Positions 54,971 to 63,203 of a stretch of DNA of 64,000 nt are shown one piece after another; within the stretch, counting starts at the first letter, position 1; the number at the start of each line of letters is the position of its first letter. The DNA comes from Magnetospirillum sp. UT-4 (GTDB taxonomy: Bacteria > Pseudomonadota > Alphaproteobacteria > Rhodospirillales > Magnetospirillaceae): contig NZ_CACVCG010000030.1 in NCBI RefSeq assembly GCF_902729435.1, forward strand, positions 1-64,000. Direction: 5' to 3'. A model generated the notes under the pieces. It was not told where the DNA came from. It saw only the letters and a program-made list of their open reading frames with translations, and did not search any database. A program made the position numbers and the translations under genes.

Positions 54971-55951
54971 TCACACCCCGTGGTACTGCTTGAACCAGTC
55001 GATGAAGCGGGGGATGCCCACCGAGATCGGGGTGGTGGGGGCGAAGCCGACCTTGGTCTGGATCGCCGAGATGTCGGCGTAGGTTTCCTTGACGTCGCCC
55101 GGCTGCATGGGCTCGAACTGGTAGTCGGCCTTGCGGCCCAGGCATTGCTCGATCAGGCCGATGAAATCCATCAGCGATTCCGAGTTGTTGTTGCCGATGT
55201 TGTAGAGATGGTAGGGCGGCGCCTTGCCGTCGTCGCCGGGCGGATTGTCGAGCACGCCCAGCACCCCCGACACGATGTCGTCGATGTAGGTGAAGTCGCG
55301 GCGCATGTCGCCGTTGTTGAACACCCGGATCGGCTCGCCGGCCAGAATCGCCTTGGCGAACAGATAGGCGGCCATGTCGGGGCGCCCCCACGGGCCGTAG
55401 ACGGTGAAGAAGCGCAGGCCGGTGGTGGGAATGCGGTAGAGGTGGGAGTAGGAATGGCTCATCAGCTCGCCGGCGCGCTTGGTGGCGGCATAGAGCGAGA
55501 TCGGCTGGTCGACGCGGTCGTCCACCGAGAACGGCAGCTTGGTGTTGGCGCCGTAGACCGAGGACGAGCTGGCATAGACGAAATGGCGGCACTTGGGGTT
55601 GTGCCGCGCCAGTTCCAGCATCACCAGCAGCCCTTCGACGTTGGCGCGGGTGTAGTCGTGCGGCGCCGTCAGCGAATGGCGCACGCCGGCCTGGGCGGCC
55701 AGATTGATGTAGCCGGTGACCTCGGGGTGGCGGGCCGCGACGGCGGCCATGGCGGCGCGGTCGGCGATGTCGGCGTGGGCGAAGGAAAAGCCGGGATGGG
55801 CGGTCAGCTGCGCCAGGCGGGCGCGCTTCAGGGTCGGGTCGTAGTAGTCGTTGAGGTCGTCGACGCCGACCACCGTGTCGCCGCGCGCCAGCAGGCGCAG
55901 CGAGGTGTGGTAGCCGATGAAGCCGGCGGCGCCGGTGACAAGCACGCTCAT
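54971..55951 (-). CDS. NAD-dependent epimerase, UDP-glucuronate 4-epimerase type
   Basis: A 326-residue short-chain dehydrogenase/reductase-type epimerase. NAD motif GAAGFIG at about residue 7, catalytic YxxxK (SLYAATKRAGE), SSSSVYGANTKLPF, and the C-terminal region RDFTYIDDIVSGV. The tyrosine-lysine pair, the length and the sequence around DLNDYYDPTLKRARLAQL identify the UDP-glucuronate 4-epimerase (Cap1J/LpsL) group, which feeds galacturonate into capsule or LPS. ATG at 55951. No other polysaccharide gene is adjacent. Confidence 0.92.
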   Translation of the reverse strand: MSVLVTGAAGFIGYHTSLRLLARGDTVVGVDDLNDYYDPTLKRARLAQLTAHPGFSFAHADIADRAAMAAVAARHPEVTGYINLAAQAGVRHSLTAPHDYTRANVEGLLVMLELARHNPKCRHFVYASSSSVYGANTKLPFSVDDRVDQPISLYAATKRAGELMSHSYSHLYRIPTTGLRFFTVYGPWGRPDMAAYLFAKAILAGEPIRVFNNGDMRRDFTYIDDIVSGVLGVLDNPPGDDGKAPPYHLYNIGNNNSESLMDFIGLIEQCLGRKADYQFEPMQPGDVKETYADISAIQTKVGFAPTTPISVGIPRFIDWFKQYHGV

Positions 55952-56093
55952 GAAAGGTCCCCTCAGGTCAGGCGCCCCTGATATACCGTGGCCGGACGGC
56001 GAAATCACCCCTGTTTCGCATTCCTCCGGCACTTGAATTCCCCGGGCCGAACCGCGATCATCGGGCGCCTTGCCGACAGGGGAGCACGGGGAG

Positions 56094-56459
56094 ATGGCCG
56101 GTCCGGCGCGAATCATGGTGATCGAGGACGAACCGCTGATCGCCATGGGCATCCAGATGATGCTCGAAGGTCTGGGCCACGAGGTCCCGGCGGTGGTGGA
56201 CTGCGCCGCCGATGCCGTCGCCGCCGCCGCTCGCGAGCGCTTCGACCTGGTGCTGGCCGATGTCCGTCTGAAGGGCGACGAGGACGGCATCCATGCGGTC
56301 GAACGCATCCTGGCGCTGCAGCCGGTGGCGGTGCTGTTCCTCACCGGCAACCCCGACGAGCTTCGGCTCCGCGGGTTCGACCACATGCCGGTGCTGGCCA
56401 AGCCGTTCGTCCCGGCCTCGCTGGAACGGGCGCTGAAACGGCTGCTGGCCCCGATCTGA
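56094..56459 (+). CDS. Single-domain response regulator
   Basis: A 121-residue receiver domain (ARIMVIEDEPLIAMGIQMML, phospho-acceptor D56 in LVLADVRLKGDEDG, LFLTGN, LAKPF) without an output domain. ATG at 56094 has GGGGAG directly upstream; a TTG at 56070 in frame is an alternative. No kinase is adjacent; the kinase at 48942 is a possible partner. Confidence 0.88.
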   Translation: MAGPARIMVIEDEPLIAMGIQMMLEGLGHEVPAVVDCAADAVAAAARERFDLVLADVRLKGDEDGIHAVERILALQPVAVLFLTGNPDELRLRGFDHMPVLAKPFVPASLERALKRLLAPI

Positions 56460-56538
56460 GGGCATTGACGGCGCTTTGCGCTTGACCCCCCTGGCCGGCC
56501 GCGCTTGACTGACCGGTGGGGACATCCAAGGAGCGGAC

Positions 56539-59500
56539 ATGAGCGCAGGCGATCTGGTGGATGCCGGAATGCGCGGTGTCGAAGACGAAGGCGGCGAAGT
56601 CACCTTCGCCGAGGTCGAGGCTGCCCGCGCCGCCGGCGACCTGACCGGGGCGCTTGCCCTGGCCGGGCGCCTGGTCGCCGAGGACCCCGACGATCCCGAG
56701 GCGCTGGCCCTGCGCGGCGGGCTGCACCGCGCCCTCGGTCACTTCCGCCCGGCGCTGGCCGACCTCAGCAAGGCCCTCGGGCTCGACCCCTCGGACCGGA
56801 GGGTCCAGCTGGAGTTGGCGCTGACCCTGTACCAGCTCGGCCGCCTGGAAGAGGCACGGGCTGCCTATACCATCCTGGTGCGCGATACCGAGGCGCCGGC
56901 CGAGGCCTGGCGCGGCCTGGCGCGGCTGCTGCAGGGCGAAGGCCGCGCCGCCGCCGCCGAGGCGGCGCTGCGCCGCGCCGTCGCCATTGCGCCCGACGAT
57001 CTCGACGCCCGCCTGCACCTGGCCGACATGCTGGCCTCCCGCCTCGACCTGGCCGGCGCCGCCGAGCTTTACCACGACGTGCTGGCCATCGACCCGACCT
57101 CGGCCGCCGCCCATGCCGGGCTGGGCCAGGTGCTGGTCGAGATGGGCCGCGGCGACGAGGCCGACGACCAGTTCGAGCGGGCGCTGGCGATGGATCCCGA
57201 CAATGCCTCGGCGCGCCTGGGCCGGGCCCGGCTCAACCTGCTGGAGGGCCATCTGGCCGCCGGCTGGGACGACCTGGAATGGCGTTGGCACCGCTCCGGC
57301 GCCAACCGCCCCGAGCCGCCGGGCCGGACCTGGAGCGGGGACGAGGATCTGGCCGGCAGCGCGATCCTGCTGTGGGCCGAGCGCAACCCCGAGGAGACCC
57401 TGCACCTGCTGCGCTACGTGCCGCTGGTGGCCGACAAGGGGGCGCGGGTCATCCTCGGCCTGCCCGCCGTGCTGGCGCCGCTGGGCAAGGCGGTGCGCGG
57501 CGTCGCCGCGGTGGCGGTATCCGGGCAGCGCCTGCCGCCCCGCCTGCGCATCGACTTCAACGCCTCGCTGAACGATCTGCCGCGGCTGTTCGGCACCACC
57601 CTGTCGAGCATCCCCCCCGCCCCCTACCTGGAAGTCCCGCCGGGCCGCCGTCCGCCGGTGACGGTGCCGCCGACAGCGGCGCTGAAGGTGGGCGTGGCCT
57701 GGGCCGGGCGGCGGGTCGCCGCCAGCACGAGCCTGTCCCAGTTGCTGCCGCTGGCCGGTATCTCCGGCGTGGTGCTGTTCGGCCTGCAGACCGGCGAGCG
57801 GTCCCGCGACGTGGCGGCGCTGGCCCATCCGGCGCTGATCACCGACCTTGCCCCCACCGTCGGCGACTACGCCGACCTTGCCGGCCGCATCGCCGAGATG
57901 GACGTGGTGGTGACCGTCGATGGCGCCGTCGCCCACCTCGCCGGGGCGCTGGGCAAGCCGGTCTGGGTCATGCTGCCCCATGCCCCGGGCTGGCACTGGA
58001 TGCGCGGCCGCGCCGATTCGCCCTGGTACCCCTCGGCCCGGCTGTTCCGCCAGGACCACCCCGGCGACTGGAACGGCGTCATCGCCAGGGTCCGCCAGGC
58101 GCTGGAGGCCGAGGTGGCCGAAGTGGCGCAGCGCCGTGCCGATTCCGCCCGCGCCGCGACCGGCGAAAAGGCTCTGGAGAAGGCCTTCCTCACCACCCAT
58201 CTGCGGGCCGGCGACCTGTATGTCGATATCGGCGCCGGGGCCGGCGACTTCGCCTGCGACGCCGCCGCCCATCCCGCCGGGGACATCCGCGTCCTTGCCG
58301 TCGAGGCCCATGCCGACGACGCCGCCATGCTGTCCGACACCATCGACATCATCGGCGCCGCCGACGTGGTCGAGGTGGTGGCGGCGGCGCTGGCGGGCCG
58401 GCCGGCACCGGCGGTGGTGGCCAAGGTGCCGCGCCGCGGCCGTTCGCTGTTCCTGCTGCCCGACTGGGTGCGGGCGCCGGCCCGCGCCACCACCCTGGAC
58501 GCCCTGCTGGCGGAACGTCCCGATCTGGCCGGCCGGCGGCTGGTGGTGCGCCTGGGCGTGCGCGGCGCCGAGGCCGACATCCTGGCCGGCATGGCAGAGA
58601 CCCTGGCCGCCGGCCGGGTGGCGGCGGTGGTGTTCGGGCATACCGAAGGCGGCAGCGCCGCCGAGGCGCTGGCGGCGGCCGGATTTTCCCTGCTCCGCCT
58701 GCCCGATGGGATCGCCGCCGGAGCCGCCCAACCCTTCGCCGGCGAGCCGGGTCCGACCCTGGCCCTGGCGCCCGGCTGCGCCGCCGCCGACCTCTATGGC
58801 GACGTCAACGACCCGGCCTCGCCGGCCGCCGCCGCCCGCGCCGCCGCCGAGGCCGCCGGCCAGGCCGCCGAGGGCTCGCGCCTGCTGATGGCCCGCGACC
58901 TCAACGGCGCCGGCCGCCAGTTCGCCCGCGCCCTGGCCCTCGACCCCGCCAACGTCGAGGCCAATGCCAATCTGGGCGGCCTGCTGCGCCGCATCGGCCG
59001 CGCCGACGCCGCCGCCGCCTGCTGGCGCCGTGCCCTCGCCGCCGGAGCCCGCCCGCCGGTGGCCGGCAACCTGGCCAACGTCCTGCGCGAACTCGGCCAT
59101 TACGTCGAATCCGAGACCGTCTTCACCCAGGCGGTGGCGGCGGCTCCCAACGATCCCCGCATCCTCTACGCCTTCGCCCTGCTCGAACGCGAACGGGGCC
59201 GTGCCCGCGATTCCCTGGCGCTGCTGGAACGGGCCGAGCACCTGAAGCCGGGCACGGTGCCGAAGGTGCAACTGGCGACGGCGCTCGCCAAGTCGGGCAA
59301 CCTGGCCCGCGGCATCGCCGAAATGGCCCACCGGCCGCTGGCGCCGCTGGCCCCGGTGGCGGCGCCCGACTGGGACGGCGGCCGGCTCGAGGCGCGCACC
59401 ATCCTGGTGCGCGACGAGAACGATGCCATCGACACGCTGATGCTGGCCCGCTTCCTGCCCCAGGTGGCGCGCCAGGGCGGGCTGGTGACGGTGGAATGCG

Positions 59501-60168
59501 TACCCGAGGCGGCCCGCCTGCTGTCCGCCATCCCCGGCGTCGAGGCCGCCGTGGCGCGCGGGAAGGCGCCGCCGCCGGCAACCGATCTGACGGTGCGGCT
59601 GCTGGACGTGCCCCGCATCCTCGGCACCACCTCGCGCACCACGCCGCCGCGCGACGTGCCCTACATCCGCCTTCCCGACGGCGTTCCGCCGTTCCGCTTC
59701 CCCGGCGGCCAGCTCAATGTCGGCATCGCCTGGTCGGGGCGCGAGCGCGACCGCTCGCTGCCGCTGCCGATGCTGCTGCGCCTCGCCGCCGACCCGGCGG
59801 TATCGCTGGTCAGCCTGCAGCGCGGCCCGCGCGCCGACGACCTCGCCGCTGCCGGCGCCCGCCCGCTGGTCGAGGAGATGGGGTCGCTGTGCCGCGACCT
59901 GGCGGACGTGGCGGCGGTCATCGCCGGCCTCGACGTGATCGTCGCCTGCGACACGGTGGAGGCCCACCTGGCCGGTGCCATGGGCAAGCCGGTCTGGGTG
60001 CTGCTGCCGCTGGGCAACGACTGGCGCTGGGTCGATGGCCGCGACGACAGCGTGTGGTATCCGACCATGCGGGTGTTCCGCCAGTCGCAGACCGGCAGCT
60101 GGGCCGGCGCGCTGGCCAAGGTCGCCGATTCCGTCCACGCTTTGGCGGCGGCCAAGGCGCGGCGCTGA
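56539..60168 (+). CDS. Giant TPR / glycosyltransferase-9-like / FkbM-like protein with internal duplication
   Basis: A 1209-residue protein of four blocks. Residues ~20-235 are TPR repeats (DDLDARLHLADMLASRLDLAGAAELYHDVL). Residues ~240-525 are GT9-like (KVGVAWAG near 382, VTVDGAVAHLAGALGKPVWVML). Residues ~535-750 resemble an FkbM methyltransferase (LYVDIGAGAGDFACDAA near 560, VRLGVRGAEADILAGM), though the usual IDVEGAE motif is degenerate. Residues ~757-1209 repeat TPR plus GT9-like (NVGIAWSGRERDRSL near 1059, VACDTVEAHLAGAMGKPVWVLL). The two GT halves align well with each other. The likely role is protein or lipid glycosylation; activity of the FkbM-like part is doubtful. ATG at 56539 has AAGGAG upstream. 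Confidence 0.8.
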   Translation: MSAGDLVDAGMRGVEDEGGEVTFAEVEAARAAGDLTGALALAGRLVAEDPDDPEALALRGGLHRALGHFRPALADLSKALGLDPSDRRVQLELALTLYQLGRLEEARAAYTILVRDTEAPAEAWRGLARLLQGEGRAAAAEAALRRAVAIAPDDLDARLHLADMLASRLDLAGAAELYHDVLAIDPTSAAAHAGLGQVLVEMGRGDEADDQFERALAMDPDNASARLGRARLNLLEGHLAAGWDDLEWRWHRSGANRPEPPGRTWSGDEDLAGSAILLWAERNPEETLHLLRYVPLVADKGARVILGLPAVLAPLGKAVRGVAAVAVSGQRLPPRLRIDFNASLNDLPRLFGTTLSSIPPAPYLEVPPGRRPPVTVPPTAALKVGVAWAGRRVAASTSLSQLLPLAGISGVVLFGLQTGERSRDVAALAHPALITDLAPTVGDYADLAGRIAEMDVVVTVDGAVAHLAGALGKPVWVMLPHAPGWHWMRGRADSPWYPSARLFRQDHPGDWNGVIARVRQALEAEVAEVAQRRADSARAATGEKALEKAFLTTHLRAGDLYVDIGAGAGDFACDAAAHPAGDIRVLAVEAHADDAAMLSDTIDIIGAADVVEVVAAALAGRPAPAVVAKVPRRGRSLFLLPDWVRAPARATTLDALLAERPDLAGRRLVVRLGVRGAEADILAGMAETLAAGRVAAVVFGHTEGGSAAEALAAAGFSLLRLPDGIAAGAAQPFAGEPGPTLALAPGCAAADLYGDVNDPASPAAAARAAAEAAGQAAEGSRLLMARDLNGAGRQFARALALDPANVEANANLGGLLRRIGRADAAAACWRRALAAGARPPVAGNLANVLRELGHYVESETVFTQAVAAAPNDPRILYAFALLERERGRARDSLALLERAEHLKPGTVPKVQLATALAKSGNLARGIAEMAHRPLAPLAPVAAPDWDGGRLEARTILVRDENDAIDTLMLARFLPQVARQGGLVTVECVPEAARLLSAIPGVEAAVARGKAPPPATDLTVRLLDVPRILGTTSRTTPPRDVPYIRLPDGVPPFRFPGGQLNVGIAWSGRERDRSLPLPMLLRLAADPAVSLVSLQRGPRADDLAAAGARPLVEEMGSLCRDLADVAAVIAGLDVIVACDTVEAHLAGAMGKPVWVLLPLGNDWRWVDGRDDSVWYPTMRVFRQSQTGSWAGALAKVADSVHALAAAKARR

Positions 60169-60177
60169 CCTCTCAGC

Positions 60178-61728
60178 TCAGCCCAGCACCACCGCCGGTC
60201 CGACGTCGTCGAACTCGCGCAAGGTCATGTCGGTGGCGGCATCGATCTCGACCAGGCGCACCTCGTAGCCCCACAGATTGGCGATGTGGCGCAGCACCAG
60301 CAGCGTCTCGTCCTCGTCCAGCAGGATTCCGTGTTCGACCCGGTGGTGCAGGATCAGGCGCCGGTCGCCGGCCAGATCGACGTCGACGATCTGGATGTCG
60401 GGGTCCATGCGGCTGACGTCGTACATGCGGGCCAGGGTCTTCCTGACCTCGCGGTAGCCGCGCTCGTTGTGGATGGCGGTGACGTGGTAGTCGGGCGCCT
60501 CTTCGTCGTCGTGCAGGGCGAACAGCCGCATGCGCCGGATCAGGGCCGGCGACAGGAACTGCAGCAGGAAGCTTTCGTCGCGGTAATCGGCCCAGGCCGC
60601 GCGCAGCGTCCCCCAGGGATCGCCGTTGCCGGCGAAGTCGGGGAACCAGTCGCGGTCCTCGCGCGTCGGCTCCAGGCAGATGCGGCGGATGTCCTGCATC
60701 ATGCCGAAGCCGAGGGCATAGGGGTTGAGGCCGCCATAGCGCGAATCGTCGAAGTCCGGCTGGAAGACCACGTTGGTGTGGGAGTGCAGGATCTCCATCA
60801 GGGTGCCGTCCGAGATCAGGTCCAGCTCGTGCAGGCGGTTCACCACGTGGTAGTGGACCATGGTGGCGCAGCCTTCGTTCATCACCTTGGTCTGGCGCTG
60901 GGGATAGAAGTACTGCGAGATGTTGCGCACGATGCGCAGGATCTCGCGCTGCCAGGGCTGCAGCTTGGGCGCGTTCTTTTCCAGGAAATAAAGCAGGTTT
61001 TCCTCGGGCAGGCGCAGGCGGCGCTTGCGCTCGGCGAGGTCCTTCGAGCCCTGGCTGGTCGCCGGACTTTTCGGCACCGTTCGCCACAGGTCGTTGTAGG
61101 TCTGTTCGAAATAGGCCAGCCGTTCCTGCTCGCGCCGCTGTTCCTCGCGCAGGTCCATCACCCGCTTGCGCGGGTACTTGTGCACCCCGTGATTCATCAG
61201 GGCGTGGGCGGCGTCCAGCACCCGCTCCACCGCCTGGTGGCCGTGGCGCTCCTCGGCGCGGGCGATGAAGGCCTTGGCGAAGTCCATGTAGTCGAGGATG
61301 CCGTCGGCGTCGGTCCACTGCCGGAACAGCGTGTTGTTCTTGAAGAAGTGGTTGTGGCCGAAGGCGGCGTGGGCGATCACCAGGGTCTGCATGGCCATGG
61401 AGTTCTCCTCCATGATGTAGCTGATGCAGGGGCTGGAATTGATGACGATCTCGTAGGCCAGGCCGCGCATGCCCTTGCGGTAGAGGGTCTCGTCCTGGGC
61501 GAAGCGCTTGCCGAACGACCAGTGCCGGTACATCAGCGGCATGCCGATGGAGGAATAGGCGTCCAGCATCTGCTCGGCGGTGATGACCTCGATCTGGTTG
61601 GGATAGGTGTCCAGGCCCATCTCGCCGTGGGCGATGCCGGCGATGGCGTCATGGACCCGCTGCACCTTGTCGAAATCCCAGTCGGCGCTGTCGAACAGCA
61701 AGCCCCGGGGTTGCTCATGAACCGCCAT
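60178..61728 (-). CDS. SpoVR family protein
   Basis: A 516-residue SpoVR/YcgB family protein (DWDFDKVQRVHDAIAGIAHGEMGLDTYPNQIEVITAEQMLDAYSSIGMPLMYRHWSFGKRF is the usual N-terminal part; NEGCATMVHYH lies in the middle). Its exact role is unknown; in Gram-negative bacteria it is cotranscribed with prkA and yeaH and linked to starvation and stationary phase. ATG at 61728 has AGGAGAGGG upstream and overlaps the yeaH stop by 14 bp. Confidence 0.93.
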   Translation of the reverse strand: MAVHEQPRGLLFDSADWDFDKVQRVHDAIAGIAHGEMGLDTYPNQIEVITAEQMLDAYSSIGMPLMYRHWSFGKRFAQDETLYRKGMRGLAYEIVINSSPCISYIMEENSMAMQTLVIAHAAFGHNHFFKNNTLFRQWTDADGILDYMDFAKAFIARAEERHGHQAVERVLDAAHALMNHGVHKYPRKRVMDLREEQRREQERLAYFEQTYNDLWRTVPKSPATSQGSKDLAERKRRLRLPEENLLYFLEKNAPKLQPWQREILRIVRNISQYFYPQRQTKVMNEGCATMVHYHVVNRLHELDLISDGTLMEILHSHTNVVFQPDFDDSRYGGLNPYALGFGMMQDIRRICLEPTREDRDWFPDFAGNGDPWGTLRAAWADYRDESFLLQFLSPALIRRMRLFALHDDEEAPDYHVTAIHNERGYREVRKTLARMYDVSRMDPDIQIVDVDLAGDRRLILHHRVEHGILLDEDETLLVLRHIANLWGYEVRLVEIDAATDMTLREFDDVGPAVVLG

Positions 61729-63010
61729 GGGCCCTCTCCTTGGAGAACAGGTCGCGGAAGACCGGGAAGATCTGGCTGCGCACGCGGACCTTGCGCATGG
61801 CGAGGTTGCCGCCGGGCCGCACCAGGGTCTTGTAGGTGCGCCACAGATCGGTTTCGCGCCCCAGCCAGTCCTTGTACTCGGCGCCGACCTCGATATAGGC
61901 GAAGTACTGGCACATGGGCAGGATGGCATCCTCCAGCAGCGCCGCCGCGGTGGCGTTGTCCGACGAGGTGTTGTCGCCGTCCGAGGCCTGGGCGGCATAG
62001 ATGTTCCAGTCGCCCGGCGAATAGCGTTCGGCCATCACCTTGCGCATTTCGGCCAGCGCGGTGGAGACCACCGTGCCGCCGGTCTCGGTGGAGTAGAAGA
62101 AGGTCTCCTCGTCCACCTCCTTGGCCTCGTGGGTGTGGCGGATGAAGACGATGTCGACGTGGCTGTAGCGCCGGGTCAGGAACAGGTAGAGCAGCATGAA
62201 GAAGCGCTTGGCCAGGTCCTTCATGTGCTCGGTCATCGAGCCCGACACGTCCATCAGGCAGAACATCACCGCCTGGGTCACCGGCTTGGGCACCTGCTCG
62301 AACCGGTTGTAGCGGACGTCCAGCGGGTCGATGTAGGGCACCCGGCGCGAGCGCGCCAGCAATCCGTCCAGCAGCAGCCGCGCCTCGCTGAGGCGCTCGG
62401 GGTCGCGCCCCGAATCCTCCAGCGCGCGGATCTCGTCCTCCAGCGCCTGGATGTCCGCCGGGCGCGGGCGCCGCAGCGCGATGCGCCGGCTCAGCGAATT
62501 GCGCATGGTGCGGGTCAGGTTGAGGTTGGACGGCGAGCCGGTGACCGAGAACCCGGCGCGGGTCAGCGAATAGCTCTCGGACCGGCGGATGTTCTTCTTG
62601 ATGAGATCGGGCAGTTCCAGGTCGTCGAGGAAGATGTCGAGGAACTCGTCCTTCGACAGCATGAACCGGAAGTCGTCGTCGCCGCCGCCGCTGGGGCTGC
62701 CGTCCGCGCTGCCGCCGCCGCCGCCGCCGCCCGAGGGCGGCTTGGGGATCAGGTCGCCTTCGACGTATTCCTTGTTGCCCGGCACCACCGCGTCGCGCAC
62801 GCCGCCGTGGGAGGACCGGCGGAAGCCGGGCTCCTTCAGGCCGTCGGCGGGGATCGAGATGCGCTCGCCGCCGGCGATGTCGGTGATGGAACGCTCGCCC
62901 GAGGCCTCGCGCACCGCCTTCAGGATCTGCTGGCGCGCGCGCCGCAGGAACCTCTGGCGGTTGGCCAGGCTCTTGCCCTTGGGATTGAGACGGCGGTCGA
63001 TGATGTTCAT
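61715..63010 (-). CDS. yeaH: YeaH/DUF444 family protein with VWA domain
   Basis: A 431-residue protein: N-terminal helical part, a glycine-rich low-complexity linker (about residues 92-110), a helical middle and a C-terminal von Willebrand A domain with metal site DVSGSMTEHMKD. It belongs to the conserved prkA-yeaH-spoVR trio. The ATG at 63010 begins MNIIDRRLNPKGKSL. A tandem palindromic repeat array separates it from prkA. Confidence 0.95.
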   Translation of the reverse strand: MNIIDRRLNPKGKSLANRQRFLRRARQQILKAVREASGERSITDIAGGERISIPADGLKEPGFRRSSHGGVRDAVVPGNKEYVEGDLIPKPPSGGGGGGGSADGSPSGGGDDDFRFMLSKDEFLDIFLDDLELPDLIKKNIRRSESYSLTRAGFSVTGSPSNLNLTRTMRNSLSRRIALRRPRPADIQALEDEIRALEDSGRDPERLSEARLLLDGLLARSRRVPYIDPLDVRYNRFEQVPKPVTQAVMFCLMDVSGSMTEHMKDLAKRFFMLLYLFLTRRYSHVDIVFIRHTHEAKEVDEETFFYSTETGGTVVSTALAEMRKVMAERYSPGDWNIYAAQASDGDNTSSDNATAAALLEDAILPMCQYFAYIEVGAEYKDWLGRETDLWRTYKTLVRPGGNLAMRKVRVRSQIFPVFRDLFSKERAHGGS

Positions 63011-63043
63011 GTCAACTCCGTCGCGGAATCACCCCCACCCCGG

Positions 63044-63186
63044 CCCTCCCCCCTCAAGGGGGAGGGAGTTAGGAAGCGGCCCTCCCCCGCCAAGGGGGAG
63101 GGAGTTAGGAAGCGGCCCTCCCCCGCCAAGGGGGAGGGCACTGAGAAGGCCCCCCTCCCCCCTTGTGGGGGAGGGTCGGGGTGGGG
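63044..63186. repeat. Tandem family A palindromic repeats between prkA and yeaH
   Basis: Units of 36 bp start at 63044 and 63080, a third, diverged unit starts at 63116, and a related fourth copy follows to about 63186. Each unit is a CCCTCCCCC..GGGGGAGGG hairpin followed by GTTAGGAAGCGG or a variant. The array lies inside the operon and may attenuate or stabilise the mRNA between prkA and yeaH. Confidence 0.85.
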
Positions 63187-63203
63187 GGGCTGGATGCAGG
63201 CCA

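Noticed and set aside
56341-60138. 1265-codon open frame on the minus strand
   Set aside because: It is the antisense shadow of the TPR-glycosyltransferase gene; the translation is low complexity and no ribosome-binding site is visible.
63044-63186. Possible CRISPR array
   Set aside because: Units are palindromic and contiguous with no unique spacers and no cas genes nearby.
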